A stretch of 64,000 nucleotides of DNA. Source: Vitellaria paradoxa (Eukaryota > Streptophyta > Magnoliopsida > Ericales > Sapotaceae). The notes beneath the pieces are model-generated. The model made no database searches, had not been told where the DNA came from, and worked only from the letters and a program-made list of their open reading frames with translations. Every line of letters begins with the position of its first letter. The stretch's first letter is position 1. The stretch lies in the NCBI GenBank assembly GCA_019916065.1, contig CM034234.1, forward strand, positions 8,406,342-8,470,341, given 5' to 3'. The position numbers and the translations under genes were made by a program. Positions 10,071 through 24,300 of the stretch are shown here, in pieces.

Positions 10071-12184
10071 TTTTTTTTTTTTTTTTTTATGGATTATTCC
10101 TTTCATAGAGGTATGCCAAGTTGAATATTCATTGAATTTTACCCTTTTTGACTTAAGGAAGATTCTTACTAGAATTTGCTTTACATTTACTCTTTATGAA
10201 AGGATCTTCCAAGAGTGTGTTGCCCAATTCTCATCTTGTTGAAGAGAGTATACCTTGTGAGGATTCAAATCAAGACTTGAGAGAACTTGTGTGCATAATT
10301 GAGTTAGATTTATGTTCTAATGAAGGATTATGAACATGAGGAATTGATTTCATAATTCAAGACCATACAATGAATAGGGTGTTGCATTTATGGATTATTC
10401 ATGTTAACTTTTGATTGTTGTGAGGAGTTGAACTTGGAAATTCAAAAGAATTTACATTAATAGATTATGTGTAACTTTAAATTAAGGTTGAGTATTGGAA
10501 AGTGACTTTTTGTTGAGTTAATTTGCTAAGGTCTAGCAAATCTCAAGTTGAGGGTGTGATTGTACTATGAAAAGTACAATCATAAACTTTAAATTGTGGG
10601 TTGTTAGGTGAATATATAATTTAAAAAGATGAAAGAGTAAGTTTTAATGCATGAATAAGGATCCCTTGTGAATTGCTAATGTTTGGGAAGAAAATGGCAA
10701 AAATTGGACCAAAATAGATGAAATCAGGAAAGTAGTTCGAACATTTGTTTGAACCACCGCTTATTTGAACATGGTTCTAACCATAGAAGGTAAAAAAGAC
10801 GAAAGAATAGCAGAATTGCTAAGTGTGAAGAAAAGTGGTTTGAACTTTTGTTCGAACCATGGTTAAAACAAAAAAAGCAAGTGCCAAGAAAAGAAGTAAA
10901 AAATGACTAAGGAAAAGTTGTTCAAACTATATTTGGTTCGAATCCTTGTTCGATCAACAAAATGGCAACATCATCAGGAGGCAGGAAAAATTCTAAGTAT
11001 GGAAGTTGAGTTTGAACACTGGTTCGAACAGGCTCTTATTCTAACATAGGTTTGATCAACAGAAACTAAAACAAAGTTCAAGTGAAGAAAAAAAGCTAAA
11101 TATGGGAAGATGGTTCGAACCATGACTCGTTCGGACCTTCGTCTGATCAATAGAAGGCATGCAAGGTCTAACTAGAGCAAAAATGACTAAGTTTTAGAAA
11201 CTGGTTCAAACCTTTATTTGAACCAACCTATAATTTGAAAATTCTGTAATTCAGCTTGTGGTGAAAGGTCAAATGAATACTTTTCGATTGTATTATATTT
11301 AGACAAGAGTAAAGTCGTTTGGGAGAGTTTTTTCCATCACGTGCACTTCTGTTTTTCAAATTTCCATTGTAGAGAAAGAATTTAGAGAGAGAAAGTAGAT
11401 CAAGTTACATTTCTATTGATTTTTTGCATCTAAATTTCAGAATATGAATATATTTTCTCCATTTTCAAGTATTCTCAATTCAATTATGTGTGAGTAGATC
11501 TATTTTCTTAGATTCTAAGCAAGTTGTATAGTTGATTTACATGTATTTCAAGGTAATGAGCTTAATGTTCTATTTTGCATCAGTTTATGGTTCAATTTAT
11601 ATTTGATTTGAATTTCTTCTTGATTGTGAGTTGAGATTTCAATTGAATTTTGGATTTGTATAGTTTATGGCTTTTATTTATAAATTCTACTTAGAGTTAT
11701 CATGCATCTTTATTGAATTTGTATGGTGATTGCTAATTATAAATTTCATATGAAGGATCTATAGATTATGCATATAATGTGTTCAATTTGAAATCTTAAC
11801 CAAAATTTATTCAAATCAGATTTAAATTGTTCCAATTTGGGTTTACATATAAATATCCTCCCATCTACCTTTTTAAAGCATAGATTAAGTAATTAAAATC
11901 ATTGGAATTATATGTAAGTCACTATAAATTTGTTTTCAATCCAAGACTTTCTTTAAGTTGTTAAACAAAAATTTTCAAACAAACCACTATTCTCAAATTA
12001 AATCAACCTCTATCATTCATTGTGAGGTCAAGTTTCGTTTACAACTTTTCCAGAATTGTTTTATTCATTAATTTTTACTTAAGTTTCTTTGTGAACACGA
12101 TCTAGTACTTACCAGTTATTGTGCTTCAATAGATACTCTTCACTTGGGATTGAGCCAATATTGATATACATTGGAATCGAGCAA
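10071..12184. mobile_element. LTR-retrotransposon-like insertion between ABCG relics and the ABCG gene
   Basis: About 2.1 kb that interrupts the series of ABCG 3'-end copies. It lacks coding capacity but has features of retrotransposon leader DNA: spaced GGTTCGAAC motifs (10735-11235), a GAGAGA-rich stretch at about 11375-11400, and near its right end a passage (about 12095-12160) similar in style to the sequence after the 5' LTR of Ty3/gypsy elements. No matching LTR pair or target duplication was found, so its limits are approximate. Confidence 0.4.
10735..11235. repeat. Degenerate tandem array of GGTTCGAAC-type motifs
   Basis: Six units, each roughly 70-100 bp, carry one or two imperfect inverted motifs built from GGTTCGAAC, near 10735, 10838, 10920, 11010, 11110 and 11200. 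Between them is purine-rich filler. The motif is itself a palindrome core (TTCGAA), so each unit can form a short hairpin. Confidence 0.55.
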
Positions 12185-12352
12185 GTAAAAGCTGGGATAT
12201 GCAATCGGATCATAAAAATATACTGAAATTAGATTGATGTAATAGCAATAGAGTTATAATTTAAAATATATTTCAGGGTTTATTATTTTAAAGTGATAAC
12301 AGACTACTAGTTCTGACAAAAGTTTTTCAAATTGTGTTACTTTTAAAGCCAG

Positions 12353-15300
12353 CTATCTTCTTTGGTAGTTGACATACTTGATGCCAAAAGCAAAGACGAA
12401 GAAGAAGACGATGACCCAACCAACATGGGCCACGGCAACCCATGGCAAGAAATCATGGTCATAACCCAAATAACCTTTAAGATATAACTTCACCGGCACA
12501 TCACCGTGTTCAGGCACTGCAAGTGTCGAGTTTTTGTCGCCTACTTGAGATGTCACAAGTCCATAGAGTGTCCATGAGACAGGAGAAGCCCAGTAGTACC
12601 ACCTCCACCAGACAGGGATTTGCTGCAAACGATAGGAGGGATGTCAATTTATAAGCAAAAGACATTTTTTGTGTGAGAACGCGCGCCCGTGCGCGTGTTT
12701 TGGAAAGCCCAAAGGGAGAACAGAAGTTGAGCAAAATTGAAATTAAATTGTTTGATCCAATTAATGCCGTAGCAACACTGGTGTAATAAAAAACAGGTAA
12801 TAAAAATTGACATACCGGTCTGGGAATAAGGAAACCGGAGAATAAGTTCCATAGCATGAGGAAGAAGTACATCGCAATGGCAGCAATTTGGTGGCCGGGA
12901 GTCAGCGCAACCACCATCATGCCATACAATGTGAAGTAGATGAAACACATCAGTATGTAGTAGTAGAACCAAAATACTTTTCCAACTTGCCACTCAAACC
13001 CGATCATTGGGTACAAGAGACAACTGTACAACAGTGCTTGAATTATAACATAGACTGTCTCTATGGCCACCTGCACAATTTGACAGGATATGTCTTTAGT
13101 TGAAAGATAGATTTACCAGGAAAAATTTTCAATTTATTTGTTTTGAAATATAATGTTTGCAGGAAAGATTTTCTAGAAGGGCACTACTCAAGGCTAGATG
13201 TTTTGCTTTACCTGAGAAAATGCATAAGCAAATTCTGAGTACGTCCCAGCTGCTCTTTCACGGTAAAAAACTGTTCTCTCAATGTCAACGACAGGTAGCA
13301 CCGCAACAGTATTAGTGGCTCCAAGGAATTGAACAGCAAGATACATGGCTCCCGAAAGATTCATCAGGTCTTGAAGTTTGCTCCTGTCAATAAAAATCTC
13401 ATTCTAAGACCATATACATAATTACCCACTTTACATCAAATTGCGAAACTAAAACACTAGTAAGTCACACAAGTCACAAAAAGAAGAACGTTTTCACTAT
13501 TTTTTGACACAAAACACCCAGTACTCAGTTGAAAAGGTAAATGTTGCTATTTTAGCTTCTTGATTGCAACTGGAACAATAATTATCCAGAACGCAAGTAT
13601 TCACACATTTTTTTATTTTTTTGGAAAGGAAAATTTCGCAGCAGTAAAATTAGTATATATGAAAAATAAAGAAATTAAAGACTTACATCTGTTGTCCTTT
13701 GTTCCAGAAAATCAAACCGAATATAACTCCAATTACAATTGTCAGGAACAACCGAACGCCATTGTACCGGGCATTCCTCCAGTAAGACCAGTGTTGTTTC
13801 CATAAACAAGCTTTGCACTGAGTAATGAATGGTTGGGAGTACTTGGTGGGGAAGCAAAGGTCCTTGGAACCTGGCAGAGGAGTAGTGAGTTCTTCAATGA
13901 GCACTTGATTTCTCCTGAAAGAGTGTCGAGAGAAAAAATAAGAACAATAGTAGCAAATATATCAGACAAAGCAACAAAAGGAAGTGTGCATTAAAATTCT
14001 AAGATTGTAACTTGCTTACTGATAAAGAGATGAGTTGGCATAAATCTGAGAAAAATCCACATCCAGTTGATCCTCAACTGAAGGAGCACTAATCTCCAAA
14101 ACCCACGTTGCAGGATTGTAACCATCCCTGATCTTGGGGACCCCGGGGACAGCCTGTGGCAGGTTGCAGACATTAATCCGTAAACACCTTAAATTTCCGA
14201 GTTTAGACCTCTGTGCTCTTTGTGTGTATATATATATTATTTTTTTTTTGGGGAGGGGGTGGGGTTATACAAGCTTGGACTTCGGAAGAGGGGACAGTAG
14301 AAACAAGTAGGAATTCACTTCGTTAGTGTTACCATTAAAATAAAATAAGTAATGAACAATCGGAAAATATTTACTCACTTCAAAATATTCTATAAGCTTG
14401 TGAGAGTGGCGACCAAGAGGTCCTGCATAGATGACTTGGCCTCCTCTCTTCATCAATAGTAACTGCCAAAGCACAATATTCAAAGGCACTCACGTGCAAT
14501 AATCAGAACAAAAAACGAGGAAATGAGCAAACTTCAAAAACAAAATTGAAGGTATATAGTCACACCTCATCAAAAGATTCAAAAATGTCTATGCTTGGTT
14601 GATGAATTGTGCACACTACAGTTCTCCCTGTGTCCACTGTATTTCTCACAGTTCGCATGACAATTGCAGCAGCTCTAGCATCAAGGCCAGATGTTGGTTC
14701 ATCCATGAATATAATGGATGGGTTAGCAACCAATTCTACAGCTATTGTTAGCCTCTTTCTTTGTTCTGTTGAAAGGCCATCAATTCCTAGAAGGCCAACT
14801 AAAGAATTCCTCATTGGCTTAAGCTCAACTAACTCCATCACTTCATCAACAAACATCTACGGTAATAATAATAATTAAAAAAAAGGGTCAAATTAAATCA
14901 TTACACGAATCAAAATTTAAACTTTCGGAGATTCTAGGGGCGTTTACCAAGTGGCATACCTTCCGTGTTTCTATCTTCACATCCGAAGATAAACGGAGCC
15001 AAGCTGAATACATGACAGATTCATAAACAGTGACATATGGTGAGTGAATGTCATTCTGTTCACAATAACCGCTTATCCGAGCAAATGTTGCTTGGTCTTT
15101 TGGGTAACCTGAAATGCTAATACTTCCTTCAGTATATCCGCTAGTTTTCCTTCCAGCTAGCACATCCATCAATGTGGTTTTTCCAGCACCACTGACACCC
15201 ACAAGTGCTGTCAATATCCCTGGTCTGAAAGCACCACTAACATCTTGTAGCAATTGAAGACGAACCCCCTTAACTCCCTGAATTTTCATTTCCTAGTGCA

Positions 15301-18300
15301 AAAATTAAAAAAAAAAAATGGCAATTCACTCAAGTACGCAAAATAGATAGAAGTTATCATCAAAATATATGTGTTACGAAAACCTAAGTAAAATCTAACA
15401 TATGGATTTGTTAAACTTTGAAAGAAATGAGGTCATTCACCATATATTATGTTGCTTAATTTGGAAGAAATGGTGTTTTACTACTCTAGATATTATGTTT
15501 CTCAAATCAAAAAACAGAAAAACAAAAACAAAAAAATGTCAACATAAGTACAAGACATCAAACTGTTTAGAATGACTTACAACAGGCATATCTACATAGT
15601 AGTTGATGTGGTTGAATGCAAGTGAAAGAGGTTGGAAGGGCAAAACCATTCCTTTTCTGGGGGCATGATTGTCAACAACACTTGTAGAGTCAGTGCCCTG
15701 TGAAACATTTCTCTCTGCCATATCAATATCTGTATTTGTTCACAAGATTTCAGAATTCAATCTGTTAGAACATTTTTTAAACACAATATCACTCGATTCA
15801 ACAAAGCCTTAAACCAAACTAGTTGGGGTCGGCTACATGAAACCTCTTCGTCCATTTATTTCTATCATGAGTTATGTTTTCCAGTTTTTTAAACACAGTA
15901 GGAATCAATTAATATCATAAGCTATCCTTAATTTCTTTATGTGCTTGTTCTAATGGTTTAAAAGTTCTATTACTCGATTCAGATACAGACCAACCTTATT
16001 AACACTCTCTTTTATTTAAACACCCCTAACCCCATCCTAGGGGGAGAGAATCCCTCAAACCCAAAAAAAAATAAATAAATAAATTTCTTTGATACTTAAA
16101 ACTCACACTAAAATATATCAAAAAGTGGCTTTATTTTCAAACAACATGGATCTTATTAAAATAACATTCTTTCAAAAACATCTTTCCTCCCTTTAAACTT
16201 CTTCGAGGATACCTGATATCCCCAACTGGAAAAGAAAGGTCATAAAGGAGATGAAGACAAACTCTTTCGATAATATAAAAAATTGGACTCAACTTTTCCA
16301 AAATTATACAAGTAGTAACATAAGTCGGGGCTTGTTAAACTTAATTGGCAGTATGAGGAATGGCAAAAGAGGTAGCCAAGTTATGATCAAAAGAGGCCAA
16401 GGTAAAGGATCAACCTCCATGTGCCATTTTTCTGAAGGATTCCTTATTCTCCTTTTCATTGTCTTCATCCAAGGCTATAGCTTTTGAATCACCCAGCGCT
16501 GAAATAGAGCATCCAGAAGCAGTGTTTAATCCTGAAGATCTACTTCCAACTAAGAAATTCTCTTGCTCAAAGCAAAAACTGAACTCAATAGCCAAATGAA
16601 ATAACTTACGATTCAAGAAAGTCAACGCTGCAATAAATAAAGTGTTGTAAAGAAGAGAAAATCCAAATAGTGCTCCAATGCAAACCCAAAACATATAGCC
16701 ATCCGTAAAAAAGCCTCTTGCTTTGAGAAGAACTTTCCCGACAGTAGAAGCGTCAATTCGAGGGTCTGCGATGGGCTGCATTAAGGAAAATGTTAAAAAT
16801 TTTGATGAGTGAAATCCAACAAGAGATCAGCAGTAGGGATGTCAAATATACCCGTACCCAGTGGATACCTGCTTCACCCGTCCCGTTTAGAGAGGGTATG
16901 GGGATGTTAATAGCGGAGACGGGGACGGGTATGGAGATTTAAAATGTTACCCGCACGGGTATGGGGACGGGGACGGGGACGGTAGTCTCCACCCCACCTC
17001 GTACCTGTTTAAATATTTTTTTGTTAATTTTGTTAGTGTGGTGACTCTTTTAGAAGTCCCACATCGGTTTCTCACAAAGAAGTGAAGGTCTTGTGAGGTA
17101 ATAAATAAAGACCACTTCATCTTTGGTTAAATGCATCAGTCAAAGTCAAATATTATATATATATTTTTAATTTTTATTTAATATATATATGTAATATATT
17201 TTTTATTTAATATATATAATATTTATAATAATTTTAAATATTTATTTTATACATATAATATATAATTTGTAATAATTAATATCCTTCGCGGGTAAACGGG
17301 GACGGGGATGGGGAATTCATTACTTTGTGGAGACGGGTATGGGGAAAATTTTTTTCCCCGAAACGGGAATGGGGACGGGGACGGGGACGGGTAAGGGTAT
17401 TACTAAACGGGGACGGGGACGGGAAAGGCCATACCCGCCCCATACCCGCCCCGTTGACATCCCTAATCAGCAGAAGCAGACAACAATGGGTGCGTTTGGA
17501 GTCATATAAAATTGTATAAGATTATAAAAGTTAGTGTCTCGTGTTTTGTGCAGTGAATAAAGAATTTAAATTTTGTAGTCTCATAATTCGTATTTATAGA
17601 AATTTGTAGAGTTTTGTACTTTTTTGTATAACTCCAAATGCTGCCAATATTGATACTAAAATGAAAAGTTAAAATAACAAACAAAATATAAAAGAGAACT
17701 TACAGCACTCCATCTATTGTCAAGAAATTCATTCATGACTATTGCAGTTTGTCCATACATCACTGGAGAAATATAATAGCCCCATATCATAAATGGCTCA
17801 ATGTCATCTGTAGGCACAAAAAGAAATGAATGGCTGAAATATTTTGGTCATCTAATAAAGTAACAATCACATGAAATAATCCGCAACTTTTTGGCCGAAG
17901 GTCAAGAAATATTCAGCAATGTGGAGTATTAGATTGGAAATTAATTAAAAGCTCAGTCTAATTATGAGAGGCTCAAGAATGAAAATTGAGACCAACAGCT
18001 TACTTTTAGCAACGACATATCCTCCAAGCACAAGAGCCATTAGCAAAGTGAAGGAGCCTAAACCGCTAGCAACCACCTCTGTTCTTCCCACAGCAGCAAT
18101 AAAGCGAAAGAGAGAGAGAGCCATTTGATGTATACCGAAGAATGCAAAGAACTGTCGGAAAAACCTGAATCAGATGGGTGAAATTTGTGAGTTAAATAAA
18201 TTTTACTTGCAAGAAATTATCCGCTCCCAGTGATCAATGAGTGCAGAGTGGCAAGTATAAATTTCTGTACAGAATTTAAGTTGGGGAACAATAGCATGGG

Positions 18301-21300
18301 CATGAAAATTCTTACTAGAGGCCAAGAACATGCTAACCACTCTTACCTGCTGGCAGATGGAGCAAACCCAATTGTGTAATATGTAAGAACGATCCATATC
18401 CCTGATTCCAAGACAGAGATGGGTATCTTGAGAACCCAAATTGGCAAGCCAAAAGCCCACGGAGGATAAAATAAGAGATCCCTTTGTTTATAGAAGACAG
18501 GAAGCCTGAAACCAGTCATTGCAAGCTCAGCCATCCCATTAAACATTACATTTAAGAGACTGAAGAAAAGGGCTCCATAAAATTTTCCTCCATCTTGCAA
18601 TTTTCCAACTGGCATTGTTGTCTTCAAGAACACAGTCAGGGTTATCAGCGACATGATTGTTAGCTGGACAGTTTTGAAAACATATACAAAACTGTTACGC
18701 TTCATTAGAAGCCACTCTCTTTCAAAGCAGGCCTTAAACAGCTCCCATTTGGAGATGCCATACTTCTCTGTCACCAATGCAGCTGGGTGGCTTTTTGATT
18801 TATCATAAGGAACACTGAGATCTGTTGCAAGTTGTTGGCCAATATGGAATGAGTTGAAGGCCTCTGCAAATTCAGGAACTGAGATATATCTGTAAGGTTG
18901 GTTTCTCCTGAACCAATATTGTTCTTGATCCTTCTTAGAAGTCACTTCTTGGAGAAAATCTGCAATGCCTTTCCTTTCTGGGCATTTGAAACCCATGTAA
19001 TCAAAGAACTCAGAAATATTCTCACGTGGACCTTGATAGACAATTTGACCTTCTGAAAGTAATATAATATCATCGAATAGATCAAATATCTCAGGGGCTG
19101 GCTGCAGAAGAGAGGTTATCATTGTCACATCCATTATATGAACCATTTGCCTCATGCACTTGACAATCTGAAAAGCTGTGGAACTGTCCAGACCTGTTGA
19201 TATCTCATCCATAAAAAGAGCTTTTGCTGGACCAACCAACATCTCTCCTGAACTCAGTTAAAACAAAAATGGCATTGACAAGATAAATTAGTACAAAATC
19301 AAAGTAACATGCAATTATAAATATGGAAAGACAAACAATCATAAGGTGGCAAGCAATAAATAATTCCCAAGAGGATTTCTAAATAGACCAGCAAGTTGTC
19401 AATCACTTTCATATACTATCTATTTGAAAAGCTCGAAAGAGATAATGGGTGTAAGGATGAACACACTAGCATCTAAAGAAAAAGAATAATATAGACATGC
19501 TTGAACCAATAATAGAAATTATATGAATGTCAGCATAGTGAAAACAACACCGGCGACTACCATAGTATTTGTTACCAATACAATTACGAAATGAGGAAAT
19601 AAGTTATATGGCTGGACATTGAACTAAAATATAACCATTAGAAACAATGAGATCAAATTCAATAGAAGTTTCATTGTTAAAAAACCTTTTATATTATGAG
19701 ATAGATCATTGTTCAAGACATTGCCACTGGTGACTGCAATAAAATAAGTGTCATGTGATATCTATGAATGCAATGATTCTAACTTTTTTTCTTTTGGATA
19801 AACCAGGAATGGAAGTAATCTATGTCTGAGCGAGTTCAAATTGATTAAAAACCATATAGAATAAATAAATAAATAAAAAGATAAAGACAAACTTGAAGCA
19901 TAATTGTTAGAGATCTTTAACAGAAGGATAAGATCCTTTTACATTTGACCGAAATGTTTTAAAAGAAAAAAAGTCATAATAAACTAGACAATCATAAACC
20001 ATGATGAATGATAAAATTTTCGATTTTCAATATCTTCAGGGCATACCAGTGGTTACTCGCTTCTTTTGTCCACCAGAAATACCTCTTCTCATCTGATCAC
20101 CAACCAAGATATCCGCACAAATATCCAATCCGAGTATCTGTAATGAGTTTTTAATTGTAAGTTTTTGTTTTTCTTTTCTAAGAGAACTCCTAAAATAGAA
20201 AAATAAATATAACAGCTTGAAACTAATCAACCAACCTTGAGAACATAATCTGTAACCAAATTGGTTTTTTGTCCTAACATTGCTGTAGCCTTCATAAATG
20301 CATCAACCTCAGGATCTGGTTTAATCCCTGCTTCTTTCTCTCGTTTCAATAGCTCCACTAGCATTTCATACCTTGTGCCAACCCCCAAGCAGCGACCCGA
20401 AAAATCCAATGTCTCTCTCACTGTCATCTCTCCATAATGAAGATTGTGTTGACTAATGTAAGCACAGGTCCTCTGAGGAACAAATTCACTCAACTCATGA
20501 CCACAATAGGTGATTTTTCCAGACACCTATTTAAAAAACTCCCAAGTCAACAATAGATAGAAAAGAATAGAATAGATAAATCCATCTACAGCCTAACACA
20601 CTAATTGTTAAAACAAGTTTTTCAATGGAGAATAAGAGACGCACCCTTAGATCCTGATGAAGCTTGCCTGCAAGTGCTAGCAACAATGTTGTTTTTCCAA
20701 CCCCAGGTGGACCCAAAAGCAATGTCATCCTGCCAATCTTGAAATCAGTAACAAAAAAATAAAACTATGATATATTAACATAATCTACTTAAAGAGAACA
20801 ACTAATCAAGATATTCAATATAACACGAGACCATGCATAACAAAATGGCTTTAGCAATAGGAGCACGATAAATCAAAGGTAAATTAAATTTGCATTACTT
20901 ATCAAAGTGAATTTGCAAAGGCAATTTCCACTATATGCTACGAGAATTATCAGAATCCATGCCATCCTTATTTTATGACAGCAAATACTGTTCGGAAAAA
21001 CTTTTTTCATTTATTTATTTATAAATTTTGCTAAAGCCATATTGCTTCTCTCTTGGACATGAACAAGAGAACGAGAGTTTTACAACTTCACAATATTACC
21101 TTGACGGTGTCACTATGCCGCTAATATCTTTAAGTATCTGAATTTTTCTCTTCTTGGAAGGGGCAAGCCGAATTAGTCCGAGAACACTCTAAAAATAACA
21201 CGGAGAATTAGTCCAAGTAATATAGATACGATTCATTTTCTTCTTATTTACTTGCATAATAGTTGTCTTGCACATGAAAGGCAAAAATAAACAAATAGTT

Positions 21301-24300
21301 CATTTTCTCCACATTTATTTCTCAATCATAACGTATATATGTAAATTTTATAGATTCCATTTCAATTGACTTTTATTCAGAAAGAAAAAATAATAATTGT
21401 TGGGGTCCAAAAAAATAAAGGCATGCACAACACAAATCAATTTACATGACTTAGCCAAACTGCCTCCAACCACAGCTATCTATCTTCCACTATATTAAGA
21501 TAATGAGAATATGAATACAAACTCCATAAACATGGGAACACACACTTTCTTTTTCTCTAATTTAACAGAGAATACAAAACTCTCTGTCTTATAAAGGAAC
21601 TCACATTTTGTTTCTCTCAGAACACTCACGGGTCATGGTTCACCACACCACACACACCGCTCTCTCCCCCTCACCCTCTATTTATACATAAACAATGAAA
21701 TGGAAAACTAAAATAAGAGGAAAAGAGAGCACCTTTTGGTGTCTCTCAATGAACAACGTCCACACGGTGGGTGGAATATTGGTCAAAACCAACAATCACC
21801 CCCTCCACCTAATGTGAGTGGGCAAGTTGCGTCTGCTACGACTTTCGCCCCTCCTTGATTTGTGTCCCACAGCAAATCCTTTTGGAGCTAACTTCTGCGA
21901 TCTCTGCCAAGAATGTCTCCCACTGCCACTGGCTACACCTCTAACAATACTCAGCTGTGGATACTGCACCCCCTTGTTCGAGGTGCCTGCACTCTCTTAT
22001 CTAAGTGCCTTCATCAGCTATGCTTCATACTCTAACCGCACTCCAAGTATCAAAGTGCCTTCAGTTATGTACATCATAATTGGAATCCAATTTCCTACAA
22101 TGATTTCATCATCGTTAAGTACATCCATATCATCGGAGATGCTATTATCCCCTACTTAGGTGCTATGCAAACCTCACTTGCTTTACCTTCTTGTTATTGT
22201 TTGACAATCTTGCACTTCGTGGAATTTTCACAACATCGGGTATATGCTTCTTCTATCACTAACAATGTGAGAGACTGCGGGGGACCTACCTATGAGGGAT
22301 TGCGAGGGACCTGCCTGTGAGGGACTCTCCCTACAGGAGAGTGAAACAGGAGGTAAAGCAGAGAAGCAATACCTTCCATCCCACATTGCCTAAGTCGTGG
22401 AAGGAAGTGGCATATATGTAATATTCGATATCTATATAGAACAACGCGTTTTAAAGCCATGAGGGCACTGGATTCAGTGGGAACTCCAGGGTTAAGCGTA
22501 CTCCAGTGAGGGCAGTACCAGAATGGGTGATCTCTTGGAAAACAGCTTATTAAGCCCAAAGCGGACAATATTGTACTATATGGACGCGGGTCATTACAAA
22601 TGATATCAGAGCCAATACCTAACCAGAAGTGTGGGATCACGCATGAGATCCGTGTGTGTGGGACTTGCCTGTGAGGGACTCCGCCTGCGGAAGAGTGAAA
22701 CAGGGGGGCCACGCGGGGCCACGTGCCCTGTAAAAGGGGAGGATTGTGAGGGACTGCAAGAGACATGCCTGTGAGGGACTGCGAGGGACCTGTCTGTGAG
22801 AGACTCTCCCTACGTGAGAGACTCTCCCCACAGGAGAGTGAAGCAAGAGGTGAAGCAGAGAAGTAATACCTTCCATCCCACATCACCTAAGTCGTGGAAG
22901 GAAGTGGCATATATGTAATATTCGATATCCATAGAGAACAACGCGTTTTAAAGCCGTGAGGGTACTAGATTCAATGGGAACTCCCGGGTTAAGCGTGCTC
23001 CAGTGGAGGCAGTACCATGATAGGTGACCTCCTGGGAAGCAGCTTACTAAGCCCAAAGCAGACAATATTGTACTATATAGATGTGGGTCGTTACAAATGG
23101 TATCAGAGCCAATACTTAGCCAGAAGTGTGGGATCACACGTGGGATCCGCATGTGTGGGACTTGCCTGTGAAGGACTCTGCCCGCGAGAGAGTGAAACAG
23201 GGGGGCCATGCGGGGACACGTGCCCTGTAAAGGGGGAGGATTGTGAGGGACTACAAGGGACCTGTCTGTGAGGGACTGCGAGGTACCTGCCTGTAAGAGA
23301 CTCAGCCTACAGGAGAGTGAAGTAGGAGGTGAAGCAGAGAAGCAATACTTTCCATCCCACATCGCCTGGGTCATGGAAGAAAGTAGCATATATGTAATAT
23401 TCGATATCCATATAGAACAACGCATTTTAAAGTCGAGAGGGTACAGGATTCAGTGGGAACTCTAGAGTTAAGCGTGCTCCAATGGGGGCAGTACTAGGAT
23501 GGGTGACCTCCTGGGAAACAGCTTATCAAGCCCAAAAGCGGACAATATTGTACTATGTGGATGCGGGTCGTTACAAACAATGTACACAATCGTCTCGGTT
23601 TGGTTACTAAATGGCATCAACACCTCGCCTTCATCATTAGGTGACTGCACTCCTAATCAGAATACCCGCACCCCCTTTTAGGATGCCTTTCATACCTACA
23701 TCTCCAACCGATACTCTTGCACTCCAATATTGGGATGTCCCACACCCCCCACTGGGTGTGCCATATGACCCATCTCTCCAACATTCCTGAGTGCTGTTTC
23801 TGGAGAGGAACTCGTCACTAATCAAGAACCAAAGAGAAGCTTGCTTTGGCTAGCCATTATCACCGTTGTTACTAATCAGCATTCTTTGCTCTGAGTTTTG
23901 ATACGAACATGTCTAGCAACTGATTACACATTGTCATCCTGTCAGGCCTAATTTCTGCACGCCATTCGACTCTAATCCGTCATTGGTGCTCTTGTACCAC
24001 TTTAGGTACCATCTGGGTACTCCTACACCTATTCCATGTGCATTCGTGCAACATTGTTTCATTGTTCACAATGTCTCCCTGTACTGTTGGACTCATGTTC
24101 AAGCAGCAAGCTCCAACTAGTAACACTCTCCTCCAGCCTATACAGTACCAATTTGCCTTCCCCACAGCTTAACAACATTATTGTTGGAGTCATCATAACA
24201 CCGCTGCTCCTGGTGATTGGATTTTGCCTTGGGCAACTTCGTATGTGCCCACTTCGATCCGTCAAAATCTTATTTTGGAACTCATATCATCTAAATTGCC

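Larger units (their letters stand above)
22266..23575 (+). mobile_element. Cassandra-type TRIM with three LTRs (LTR-int-LTR-int-LTR)
   Basis: Three direct repeats of 333-351 bp, each starting TGTGAG and ending CATTACA or CGTTACA, alternate with two internal segments of about 146 bp. Each internal segment begins two bases after an LTR with the initiator-Met primer site (TGGTATCAGAGCC at 23098-23110, one mismatch at 22601-22613) and ends in a purine tract (GGGGGAGGA). The whole block is flanked by the 5-bp direct repeat AACAA (22261-22265, 23576-23580). Each LTR holds a segment matching the 3' two thirds of plant 5S rRNA, the defining trait of Cassandra elements. There is no coding region, as expected. 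It sits inside a larger LTR element in ABCG intron 2, opposite to the gene's direction. Confidence 0.9.

Noticed and set aside
14609..14878. Plus-strand open frame opposite the ABCG NBD2 exon
   Set aside because: It mirrors the conserved exon on the other strand and has no splice context or family resemblance.
22290..23425. Minus-strand open frames of 198 and 180 codons
   Set aside because: They repeat each other because they lie in the Cassandra LTRs; Cassandra is non-coding.
22465..23522. Three 5S rRNA-like segments as functional 5S genes
   Set aside because: Each lacks the first third of 5S rRNA and sits at the same place in an LTR, so they are Cassandra parts.
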